Part shown: positions 1 through 4,996 of the stretch, piece by piece
Layout of the letters: the number at the start of each line of letters is the position of its first letter
Position numbering within the stretch: the first letter of the stretch is position 1
Origin: an uncultured Collinsella sp.
GTDB lineage: Bacteria > Actinomycetota > Coriobacteriia > Coriobacteriales > Coriobacteriaceae
Length of the DNA: 5,046 nt
Direction of reading: 5' to 3'
Assembly (NCBI GenBank): GCA_900547505.1
Contig: URGY01000134.1
Location: 1-5,046 of the forward strand
The notes under the pieces: model-generated
Database searches by the model: none
Seen by the model: only the letters and a program-made list of their open reading frames with translations
What the model was told of the DNA's origin: nothing
Translations under genes and position numbers: made by a program

Positions 1-47
1 GAGATGCAGCGTAGTCTCGTGGGCTCGGAGATGTGTATAAGAGACAG
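1..47. other. Nextera i7-side sequencing adapter (not biological)
   Basis: Positions 29-47 read AGATGTGTATAAGAGACAG, the Tn5 mosaic end used in Nextera libraries. Positions 14-28 are the Nextera read-2 primer part GTCTCGTGGGCTCGG. Positions 1-5 (GAGAT) match the end of the P7 flow-cell oligo, and the 8 bases between (6-13, GCAGCGTA) sit exactly where the i7 index belongs. From memory the reverse complement, TACGCTGC, is Nextera XT index N721. Genuine genomic sequence therefore begins at 48. Any ORF starting here is spurious; its MCIRDR-like translation is a known adapter signature. Confidence 0.98.
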
Positions 48-245
48 GCCGGGGATGTTACGGAAGACCTGGACATACAGGTCGCCAAAGACGCGCAGTG
101 GCTTGAGCGGCGACACGCGCATCACGGTGACGGCGACGGCCAGTACCATGGCGATGGCAAACGACTCAAGCGTCATGCCCCAGGTTGCTAGCAGCGCGTC
201 GATATAGTTCTGGCCATAGAGCGACCAGAGTTCGGAGAGACTCAT
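48..245 (-). CDS. Amino-acid ABC transporter permease, N-terminal fragment (3' end missing)
   Basis: This is the first 66 codons of an inner-membrane permease of the polar amino-acid uptake (HisM/GlnP/GluC-like) family; the rest lies beyond the contig end. Reading inward from ATG at 245, the protein begins MSLSELWSLYGQNY. A hydrophobic segment follows at about residues 15-42 (LLATWGMTLESFAIAMVLAV), then RVSPLKPLR and finally YVQVFRNIPG, the typical Y-x-E/Q-x-F-R-x-x-P motif near the start of these permeases. A GGGAGGT ribosome binding site lies at 250-256, 4 bases before the start codon. It follows the binding-protein gene on the same strand after 138 bp, so it is very likely its transport partner. 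Substrate cannot be set from this piece; glutamate/glutamine-type is the best guess from the neighbour. Confidence 0.9.
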
Positions 246-262
246 GCGGACCTCCCGCCGAT

Positions 263-295
263 AAGGAAAGGGGCTCCCGTGTGTACGGAAGCCCC
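263..295 (-). terminator. Intercistronic hairpin, probable leaky terminator
   Basis: On the minus strand an 11-bp stem (GGGGCTTCCGT / ACGGGAGCCCC, with one G-U wobble) closes a 4-base loop ACAC and is followed by TTTCCTT. It lies between the binding-protein stop codon and the permease start. The pyrimidine tract is interrupted, so partial termination or 3'-end protection of the upstream message is more likely than a full stop. That fits the usual need for more binding protein than permease. The wobble and tail orientation both favour the minus strand. Confidence 0.7.
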
Positions 296-383
296 GACAA
301 CTCAGTGAGGAAACAGTTTACCGCAATAAAGCGCATCATGCGTTTCCGTATGGTTTCGTTGCGGCCGTTACCAGGCCCGCTGC

Positions 384-1379
384 CTAGGCGCCGATCTCGG
401 GCAGCTCGGGAACATTGGTGTCGCCCGTACGGTCGCCGATGCAGATCTGCCACAGCTCGGTCCAGGTGCCGTCGTCCTCGATCTTCTTAAGGAAGTCGTT
501 GACAAAGGCGACGCCGTCGGAATCGAGCGGCAGGCCGATGCCGTAGGGCTCCTTGCTGCCGAAGGGCTTGCCGGCGATCTTGTACTTACCAGGCTCGCGG
601 ACCAGGGCGCTCTGCTGCATGTTGTTATCGATGACGTAGGCGTCAACGCGGCCCTGCTGGAGTGCCTGGCGGGCCTCCTCGTCGGTCTTGAACTCCTGCT
701 GGCTGGCCTTGGGAGCGAGCTCCTCCAGGATGGCGGGGCCGTTGGAGCCGGACTGGACGGCAACGCTCTTGTCGGCCAGGTCGTCGACGCTCTTGATGTC
801 GTCGTTATCGGCGAGCACCAGGATAGCCTGCTGGGTGTAGTAGTAGGGACCGGCAAAGGAGACGAGCTTCTTGCGCTCGTCAGTGATGGTGTAGGTGGCA
901 AAGACGGCGTCGACCTGGCCGTTCTGCAGGACGGACTCTCGCGTGTCCGAGGTCACCTGGGTGATCTCGACCCTGTTCTCGCCCAGGATGTAGTTGGACA
1001 GGAGCTGTGCGATACCGGCATCGAAGCCGCGGGTCTGGCCGTCTTTCTCGTTGAGGAGGGAGAAGAGCGTTGAGGTCTGAACGCCGCCGATCTTAAAGAC
1101 GCCGGCGTCCTTGACAGCCGTGGCCCAGGTGCTGGCGGCGATGGCATCGTCATCGGCCTTGGGGCCGTTGTCGACGAGCTTGTCGAATGCCTTGGCATCG
1201 AGCGTGGCGGAAACTTCGGTATCCTCGGAGCTCTTGGAGGAGCCGGCGGCGGAATCCTTGTCGGCCTCGGCGCTGGTGTCAGAGCAGCCGGCAAGACCAA
1301 GGCCGGCGACGGTTGCGAAGGTGGCGGCAACGAAGCCGCGGCGGTCGAGAACGACCTGCTGGGAGAGGTTCTTGCTCAT
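384..1379 (-). CDS. Amino-acid ABC transporter substrate-binding lipoprotein (SBP family 3, GluB-like)
   Basis: This extracytoplasmic receptor delivers an amino acid to an ABC importer. The 331-residue protein opens with a signal peptide carrying a twin-arginine motif (LDRRGFV, R13-R14), a hydrophobic run, and the lipobox GLAGC with lipidated Cys32. This suggests Tat-type export and membrane anchoring. A Ser/Glu/Asp-rich linker (33-60) precedes the family 3 binding domain from about residue 94. Typical motifs are GFDAGIAQLL (118-127), R147 and the NGQVDAVFATYTITDERK stretch (153-170), FAGPYYY (175-181), GRVDAYVIDN (243-252, with D251) and YGIGLP (279-284). By analogy with HisJ-type proteins, R147 and D251 should contact the ligand carboxylate and amino groups. 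Sequence flavour is nearest glutamate/aspartate-type receptors, but ligand is inferred. Ribosome binding site GAAAGGTG is at 1387-1394. The permease follows downstream. Confidence 0.93.
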   Translation of the reverse strand: MSKNLSQQVVLDRRGFVAATFATVAGLGLAGCSDTSAEADKDSAAGSSKSSEDTEVSATLDAKAFDKLVDNGPKADDDAIAASTWATAVKDAGVFKIGGVQTSTLFSLLNEKDGQTRGFDAGIAQLLSNYILGENRVEITQVTSDTRESVLQNGQVDAVFATYTITDERKKLVSFAGPYYYTQQAILVLADNDDIKSVDDLADKSVAVQSGSNGPAILEELAPKASQQEFKTDEEARQALQQGRVDAYVIDNNMQQSALVREPGKYKIAGKPFGSKEPYGIGLPLDSDGVAFVNDFLKKIEDDGTWTELWQICIGDRTGDTNVPELPEIGA

Positions 1380-1417
1380 GGTAGAACACCTTTCTCAATA
1401 AAATCCCTAGCGGTTGA

Positions 1418-1496
1418 GTAGAATTATACCCTATCGCGCTCAAATGGGTCAACACGAAATAACTCAGAAACATACTTACCTTATGGGTAATTCTAC
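1418..1496. promoter_or_regulatory. Pair of inverted operator-like motifs flanking the binding-protein promoter
   Basis: GTAGAATTATACCC (1418-1431) covers the -10 box. Its inverted counterpart GGGTAATTCTAC (1485-1496) lies upstream of the -35 box. They match in inverted orientation except for a 2-base TA insertion in the first. The distal copy also overlaps a short perfect inverted repeat, TTACC-TTATG-GGTAA (1476-1490). The centres are about 66 bp apart, close to six helical turns. Binding of one regulator to both sites, possibly with looping, is an inference; the motif identity is unknown. Confidence 0.45.
1423..1452 (-). promoter_or_regulatory. Sigma-70-type promoter of the binding-protein operon
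   Basis: On the minus strand the -35 box TTGACC (1447-1452) and a perfect -10 box TATAAT (1423-1428) are separated by 18 bp. Transcription should start near 1416, giving a leader of about 36 bases before the ATG at 1379. The surrounding DNA is much more AT-rich than the genes. Confidence 0.85.
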
Positions 1497-1499
1497 CTA

Positions 1500-1538
1500 C
1501 CAAAAAGGGACAGGTTTATTTTGGCAGGTTTTATCTGG
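1500..1538. repeat. AT-rich palindromic/tandem element, possible dispersed intergenic repeat
   Basis: CCAAAA (1500-1505) and TTTTGG (1519-1524) form inverted arms around a core containing GGGACAGG. In addition, CAGGTTTATTTTGG (1511-1524) is followed immediately by the similar CAGGTTTTATCTGG (1525-1538), matching at 11 of 14 positions. The GGGACAGGTTT core resembles small repetitive extragenic elements seen in other bacteria, but that is recollection and no second copy lies in this window. Confidence 0.35.
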
Positions 1539-1603
1539 GTAAACGTCGAATATTGCAGCTGAGATAGCGCTTTGCAGACGGCATAATCGCTCGCGGCGGT
1601 CGC

Positions 1604-1609
1604 TATAAT
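1604..1609 (+). promoter_or_regulatory. -10 box of the small-ORF transcript
   Basis: A perfect TATAAT lies 39 bases before the small ORF start, giving an expected leader of about 33 bases. No good -35 box sits at the normal distance; the nearest TTGCAG (1572-1577) is 26 bp upstream and too far. The promoter may be weak or activator-dependent. A short inverted repeat (ATAGCG at 1564-1569, CGCTAT at 1601-1606) overlaps the box and could be a binding site. Confidence 0.55.
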
Positions 1610-1648
1610 GGCGGCAACGCGACGCATATATAAGTAAGGAGATCGCGT

Positions 1649-1714
1649 ATGAACGGTTATTCGTTTTTTGCACCGACCATGACTTGCTGTTTTGTCTCGA
1701 TCTGTAACAGTTAG
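1649..1714 (+). CDS. 21-residue cysteine-containing small ORF, possible leader peptide
   Basis: I do not recognise this peptide. It runs from ATG at 1649 to TAG at 1712-1714. Support for translation is a consensus AAGGAG site at 1636-1641 with an ideal 7-base spacer, and a TATAAT box at the right distance. The peptide starts MNGYSFFAP and ends TCCFVSICNS: Cys at positions 13, 14 and 19, plus several aromatic residues, with no charged side chain at all. The adjacent Cys codons (1685-1690) end one base before the start of a long RNA hairpin whose 5' arm covers the last codons. This is the geometry expected of amino-acid-responsive attenuation, and cysteine-rich upstream ORFs that sense cysteine are known in actinobacteria (mycobacteria). 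No gene follows on this strand. Alternatives are a free-standing small protein, a small toxin, or chance. Confidence 0.5.
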   Translation: MNGYSFFAPTMTCCFVSICNS

Positions 1715-1752
1715 ACGGGAATTCGGGCCTTAGATGTTACAGATTGAGATAA
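1692..1752 (+). promoter_or_regulatory. 18-bp RNA hairpin overlapping the end of the small ORF
   Basis: TTGTCTCGATCTGTAACA (1692-1709) pairs along its full length with TGTTACAGATTGAGATAA (1735-1752), leaving a 25-base loop (1710-1734) that contains the ORF stop codon. Two of the 18 pairs (1694 with 1750, 1699 with 1745) are G-U on the plus strand and would be C-A mismatches on the minus strand, so the structure belongs to the plus-strand RNA. There is no U tract after it, so it is not itself a terminator. A ribosome paused at the Cys codons would cover its 5' arm. Confidence 0.7.
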
Positions 1753-1767
1753 TCGCGTCGCGAAAAT

Positions 1768-1807
1768 AAAAACCTCCGCAGGGATGCTTCCCTTGCGGAG
1801 GTTTTTT
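1768..1807. terminator. Strong bidirectional intrinsic terminator
   Basis: CCTCCGCA (1773-1780) pairs with TGCGGAGG (1794-1801), extended inward by GGG/CCC across a one-base bulge around the loop ATGCTT. The stem is flanked by AAAAA on the left and TTTTTT on the right. On the plus strand it ends the small-ORF transcript with a six-T tract. On the minus strand it begins right after the dxs-like stop codon and runs into TTTTTATTTT, terminating that gene. Confidence 0.93.
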
Positions 1808-3589
1808 CTACTCGTTCAGCAGACGTACGGCTTCGGCGGCCATGTTCTCGACCGTCATGCCGTTCTGAGCGAGCAACTCGTCGGGGTCGTAGCGGTCGGG
1901 GAAGCCCTTGGCGATGCCGAAGGTGCGCGTGCGCAACGGCGTGCATGCCAGATAACATGCCACGCGTTCGCCCCAGCCGCCGTCCAAGATGCCGTCCTCG
2001 AGGGTGACGACAACGCGATGCTCGGCGGCAAGGCTGTCGAGGAACTCGTGGTCTAGCTCGGTTGCAAAGCGAGGGTTGACGAGCGTGGCCTCGATACCGT
2101 ACTCGGCAGCCAAGCGGTTTGCCACGCGCTCACCCAGCTCAAAGAAATCGCCAAGCGCGAGCACGGCAACGTCGCGGCCCTGACGCACCACGTTGTAGCG
2201 AACGGCGCTGTAGTCGGTGTCTTCGGCGGGCGCCAAATCGGGACGGCTTACCAGGCCAATACCAGGCACACGAACCGCCACGGGATGCTTGCGGTGGTCG
2301 AGCGACCAGCTCAGCATGGACAGATATTCCTCCATGCAGGCCGGCGCTAGGTAGCGCATGTTGGGAAGTCCACCCAGCATGGAAATATCAAAGAACGAAA
2401 GGTGCGTTTCGGACGTGGTGCCAAAGATTGACGCACCAAACACCAAAATGGTTGCCGGGGCGTCGTTGAGGCACAGGTCGTGCCACAGCTCGTCGTAGGC
2501 GCGCTGCAAAAACGTGCCGTACACACCAAAGACTGGCTTGGCGCCCGAGCGCGCAAGCGCGGTGGCAAAGGTCACGGCGTGCTCCTCGGCAATGCCCACA
2601 TCGACGAACTGTTTGCCGGCGGCAGCGCGAAGTTCGGGTGTAAAGCCCATGATGTAGGGCGTGGCGGCCGTGATGCCCACGACCTGCGGATCGCGCTTGA
2701 TGGCGGCGCTGAGCGCCTCGCCCGTAATGTCGGCATAGGTGCGCGGCGCGGGCTCGCTCGGATGACCCGGGCAAAGTTTGCGGCCGGTTGCCATATCGAA
2801 GGGTCCCACATGATGCCAGTGTTCGGGGTCGCTCTGGGCCGGCTCAAAGCCCTTGCCCTTGGCGGTCGAGACGTGCAGCACGATGGGGTGATCGATATCG
2901 CGCAGTTCCTGCAGCGCGTCGACTAGGGCCAACGCGTCGTTACCGGCGTCCAGGTAGCGATAGTCGAGCCCCAGCGCTCGGAAAACGTTGCGCTCACAGG
3001 TGCCGTTGCTGGCGCGGAGCTCGGCCAGATTGCGATAGAGGCCACCGTGGTTTTCGGCAATGGACTGGTCGTTATCGTTGACGATAATGATCAAGTTACT
3101 GTCGAGATCGGCGGCATTGTTAAAGCCCTCAAACGCCAGACCGCCCGAAAGCGAGCCGTCGCCAATAACGGTAATGACGTTATACGTGTCACCCGCCAGG
3201 TCGCGCGCGTGGGCAAGACCGCAGCCCAAGCTCACCGAGGTCGAGGTGTGGCCCATGGCGAACAGGTCGTGCTCGGACTCGTCGGGATTGGCAAAGCCAG
3301 AAGCCTCACCATAACGCTCCGGATCGATATAAGTGTACGCGCGCCCGGTCAGCGCCTTGTGGGCGTAGGTCTGGTGCGAAACGTCAAAGACAATCTTGTC
3401 GATGGGGGAGTTAAATACGCGATGAAGCGCAACCGTAAGCTCAACGACGCCCAAGTTGGGGGCAACGTGCCCGCCGACGGCGGCGGAGCTTTCGAGGATT
3501 GCCTGACGGATCTCGCCGCAGAGCAGCGGAAGCTCGGCGCGGTCGAGAGCCTTGACGTCCTCGGGCGTTGTCGTTTGCGTAAGCAGCAT
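1808..3589 (-). CDS. dxs: 1-deoxy-D-xylulose-5-phosphate synthase family protein (divergent, short form)
   Basis: This 593-residue thiamine-diphosphate enzyme belongs to the DXS family. Classical members join pyruvate and glyceraldehyde 3-phosphate to give DXP for isoprenoids, thiamine and pyridoxal. The N-terminal cofactor domain has GGHVAPNLG (H41), DVSHQ (H72), GHTSTS (113-118) and the ThDP/Mg motif GDG (143-145) to NDN (171-173). The pyrimidine-binding domain has GIAEEH with catalytic E335, Y357, R363 and H396; a transketolase C-terminal domain follows from about 465. Aligned to E. coli DXS, R420, D427 and R478 are replaced by G385, T392 and G443, and about 27 residues are missing after NDN. 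It resembles the short DXS-like proteins of Firmicutes (as I recall, the PRK12315 type). Acceptor use is uncertain. The ATG at 3587-3589 is the only Met near the N-terminus; a GGAGT lies 11 bases upstream, rather far. It converges with the small ORF. Confidence 0.9.
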   Translation of the reverse strand: MLLTQTTTPEDVKALDRAELPLLCGEIRQAILESSAAVGGHVAPNLGVVELTVALHRVFNSPIDKIVFDVSHQTYAHKALTGRAYTYIDPERYGEASGFANPDESEHDLFAMGHTSTSVSLGCGLAHARDLAGDTYNVITVIGDGSLSGGLAFEGFNNAADLDSNLIIIVNDNDQSIAENHGGLYRNLAELRASNGTCERNVFRALGLDYRYLDAGNDALALVDALQELRDIDHPIVLHVSTAKGKGFEPAQSDPEHWHHVGPFDMATGRKLCPGHPSEPAPRTYADITGEALSAAIKRDPQVVGITAATPYIMGFTPELRAAAGKQFVDVGIAEEHAVTFATALARSGAKPVFGVYGTFLQRAYDELWHDLCLNDAPATILVFGASIFGTTSETHLSFFDISMLGGLPNMRYLAPACMEEYLSMLSWSLDHRKHPVAVRVPGIGLVSRPDLAPAEDTDYSAVRYNVVRQGRDVAVLALGDFFELGERVANRLAAEYGIEATLVNPRFATELDHEFLDSLAAEHRVVVTLEDGILDGGWGERVACYLACTPLRTRTFGIAKGFPDRYDPDELLAQNGMTVENMAAEAVRLLNE

Positions 3590-3614
3590 CGTTGTGGGTT
3601 ACTCCATGCGAATC

Positions 3615-3641
3615 GTGCGCCGGCACTCCCTCGGCCGGCAC
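3615..3641 (-). promoter_or_regulatory. GC-rich hairpin in the likely dxs leader
   Basis: GTGCCGGC (3634-3641 on the minus strand) can pair with GCCGGCGCAC (3615-3624), giving 8 bp with a one-base bulge and a 9-base loop. It lies 25 bases before the dxs-like start codon and about 10 bases from its ribosome binding site. No U tract follows in either direction, so it is not a terminator. It may affect leader structure or mRNA stability, or reflect two direct copies of CCGGCAC. I see no convincing promoter for the gene upstream of it. Confidence 0.35.
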
Positions 3642-3674
3642 AATTGCACAAGACAGTCTCGCACATTTTGGCGT

Positions 3675-3702
3675 TTGATATGTGACGGCGGCGCGGTAAT
3701 TC
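3675..3702 (+). promoter_or_regulatory. Possible promoter of the HD/PF06541 operon
   Basis: TTGATA (3675-3680) and TAATTC (3697-3702) are spaced 16 bp apart. A start near 3709 would leave a leader of about 110 bases before the HD gene and place the 12-bp palindrome just downstream of the start site. Both boxes deviate from consensus, so this is tentative. Confidence 0.35.
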
Positions 3703-3716
3703 GCCAACTGGTGGGG

Positions 3717-3728
3717 CAAAACGTTTTG
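3717..3728. promoter_or_regulatory. Perfect palindrome CAAAACGTTTTG, operator-like
   Basis: A 12-bp perfect palindrome centred on CG sits in the region between two divergent genes. Outward, one mismatched pair is followed by another match. The AAAACGTTTT core, with a central CG, is the form commonly bound by LacI/GalR-family regulators, including catabolite-type sites. It could control the HD operon, the dxs-like gene, or both; no regulator gene is in the window. Confidence 0.5.
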
Positions 3729-3817
3729 TCCGATGCCATACTGATATGTTCCATGATGTTTTTATCGATTGTGCACAGGCCGTGGCTTGTCGCCGTGAGT
3801 CGCTGGAAGGAGGCAGC

Positions 3818-4354
3818 ATGTCCGATGCCGTTCGTGCCGAAAAAATCGCGCACGAGGTCGACTATGCCGCCCGCCAGCTGGCCCAGGCGGGCCGCTTGGA
3901 CCTGACGCACGAGTTTATCCAGCATGGCGACGTGACGGTCTATGCACATGTGACTTCGGTAGCGCGGGCGAGCCTGTCCTTTGCCGAGCGCTTGGGCTGT
4001 GCTGGCATTTCGGTCGACCGTGCTTCGTTGCTGCGCGGGGCCCTGCTGCACGATTACTTTCTCTATGACTGGCACGATCCCGACCCAAGCCATCGGCTGC
4101 ATGGCTTTCGCCACCCGTTTTTTGCCCTGGCACGTGCGGAGGAAGATTTTGAGCTGACGCCGCGCGAACGGAATATTATCGTGCGGCATATGTTTCCGCT
4201 GGTGCCAGTGCCGCCGACGTGTCGTGAGGCTTGGATTGTATGCCTGGCAGATAAATGGTGTGCTCTGCGCGAGACGATCGCCGGCCGTCTGCCGCGCAAG
4301 GACGAGGCAGACGATAGCGTGAGTGGCGAATCGAGCGAAAAGAGGAGAGGGTAG
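3818..4354 (+). CDS. HD-domain protein, putative metal-dependent phosphohydrolase
   Basis: This is a 178-residue cytoplasmic protein with an HD fold, a class that hydrolyses phosphoesters of nucleotides or other small molecules; the substrate is unknown. Metal-binding candidates in order are H44 (VYAHVTSV), H78-D79 (ALLHDYFLYDWH) and D145 (CLADKWCAL). Further conserved-looking histidines at H95 and H99 (HGFRHP) and H124 (IVRHMFP) could hold a second metal. The Arg/Lys/Glu/Ser-rich tail after residue 155 looks disordered. The ATG at 3818 is chosen because AAGGAGG (3807-3813) lies 4 bases before it; an in-frame ATG at 3746 would add 24 residues but lacks a comparable site. The stop codon is 3 bases from the next start, so the two genes are co-transcribed and probably act together. 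Family assignment is firm, catalytic activity is inferred. Confidence 0.9.
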   Translation: MSDAVRAEKIAHEVDYAARQLAQAGRLDLTHEFIQHGDVTVYAHVTSVARASLSFAERLGCAGISVDRASLLRGALLHDYFLYDWHDPDPSHRLHGFRHPFFALARAEEDFELTPRERNIIVRHMFPLVPVPPTCREAWIVCLADKWCALRETIAGRLPRKDEADDSVSGESSEKRRG

Positions 4355-4357
4355 ACG

Positions 4358-4996
4358 GTGGGGACCGCGATCGACATGGCATTTGACGGCGCGACGCTTG
4401 CCGCCTGCCCACTCTCGGCACTGGTGCTCTCGTTTGCTTTTTACGGGTTTTGCGGTTGGGCATGGGAGTCGACAGTATGCGCCATGCTCAATCACGGACG
4501 ATTTGCCAACAGTGGCTTTTTGCTGGGGCCGTGCTGCCCCATCTATGGCGCGGGCGGCATTGCCTGCTGGCTGCTGTTGCGCGGGATTTCTGACGCGTCG
4601 AGCCAGTTTGTCGCTGCAGCGCTCGTATGCAGTGTGATTGAGTACAGCGTGGGCGTGCTGTTGGAAAAAACAACGGGCGCTCGCTTTTGGGATTACTCGC
4701 ACCTGCCGTTTAACTTGCACGGACGCATCTGTCTGTACTGGGCCTGCGCGTTTGGCTTGGGTGCGTTGTGTATTTGCCGTTTAGTGGAGCCGGCATTGCT
4801 GGGGCTGCTTGGCCATCTGCCGGTGCTGATTGTGCGGCTGTCCGCCTTTATCGTCGCGGTCGCGATGATGGTCGACGCGGTGTGCTCTTTGGCCAGCTGG
4901 CGGCGTCTGTCTGATCAGCTGGAGCGAGTCCGGGCCGACCTTGCCGACCGCATCAACGAGTCGCTTGCCGATGCGTCCGACTCCATGCTCGAACGT
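4358..4996 (+). CDS. PF06541 (CmpB) putative ABC-transporter type IV membrane protein, 3' truncated
   Basis: This is a multi-pass membrane protein of the family named putative ABC-transporter type IV; its molecular role is not established. The family signature is clear: FCGWAWES (31-38), NSGFLLGPCCPIYG (51-64), IEY (94-96), LLEK (101-104) and FWDYSHLPFNLHGRICL (110-126). Hydrophobic segments lie at about 17-35, 55-74, 84-101, 124-142 and 150-175. A basic/acidic, likely cytoplasmic helix starts near 181. The GTG start at 4358 is preceded by GGAG at 4344-4347; ATG at 4376 is a possible alternative. Real sequence ends with the Arg codon at 4994-4996, giving 213 residues. The apparent C-terminus LSLIHI and stop come from adapter, so the true 3' end is unknown. 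No ATPase gene is adjacent on the available side. Confidence 0.9.

Noticed and set aside
4..207. Plus-strand 67-residue ORF at the left end
   Set aside because: It starts inside the Nextera adapter (MCIRDR signature) and continues antisense to the permease fragment, whose minus-strand translation matches a known family and has a ribosome binding site.
368..901. Minus-strand 177-residue Ser/Pro/Arg-rich ORF
   Set aside because: It is another frame of the binding-protein gene, with biased low-complexity composition and no independent start signals.
1279..1503. Minus-strand 74-residue ORF across the binding-protein promoter
   Set aside because: It overlaps the promoter and the start of the binding-protein gene in another frame and has no family resemblance.
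1541..1603. tRNA or other structured RNA in the AT-rich spacer
   Set aside because: No cloverleaf or TTC-loop consensus was found; only a short inverted repeat overlapping the -10 box is present.
1572..1609. TTGCAG as -35 box paired with TATAAT
   Set aside because: The 26-bp spacing is far outside the usual 16-19 bp range.
3047..3685. Plus-strand 212-residue ORF
   Set aside because: It lies antisense within dxs and its leader, has no recognisable domain, and is explained as a mirror frame of a conserved gene.
3746..3817. Longer start for the HD protein (24 extra residues)
   Set aside because: The ATG at 3746 has no good ribosome binding site, whereas AAGGAGG sits 4 bases before the ATG at 3818; the extra residues do not look like part of the HD fold.
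3599..4720. Minus-strand 373-residue ORF
   Set aside because: It is a shadow of the HD and PF06541 genes in GC-rich DNA. The translation is Arg/Gln/His/Ala-rich without family motifs, while the plus strand has clear motifs and good ribosome binding sites.
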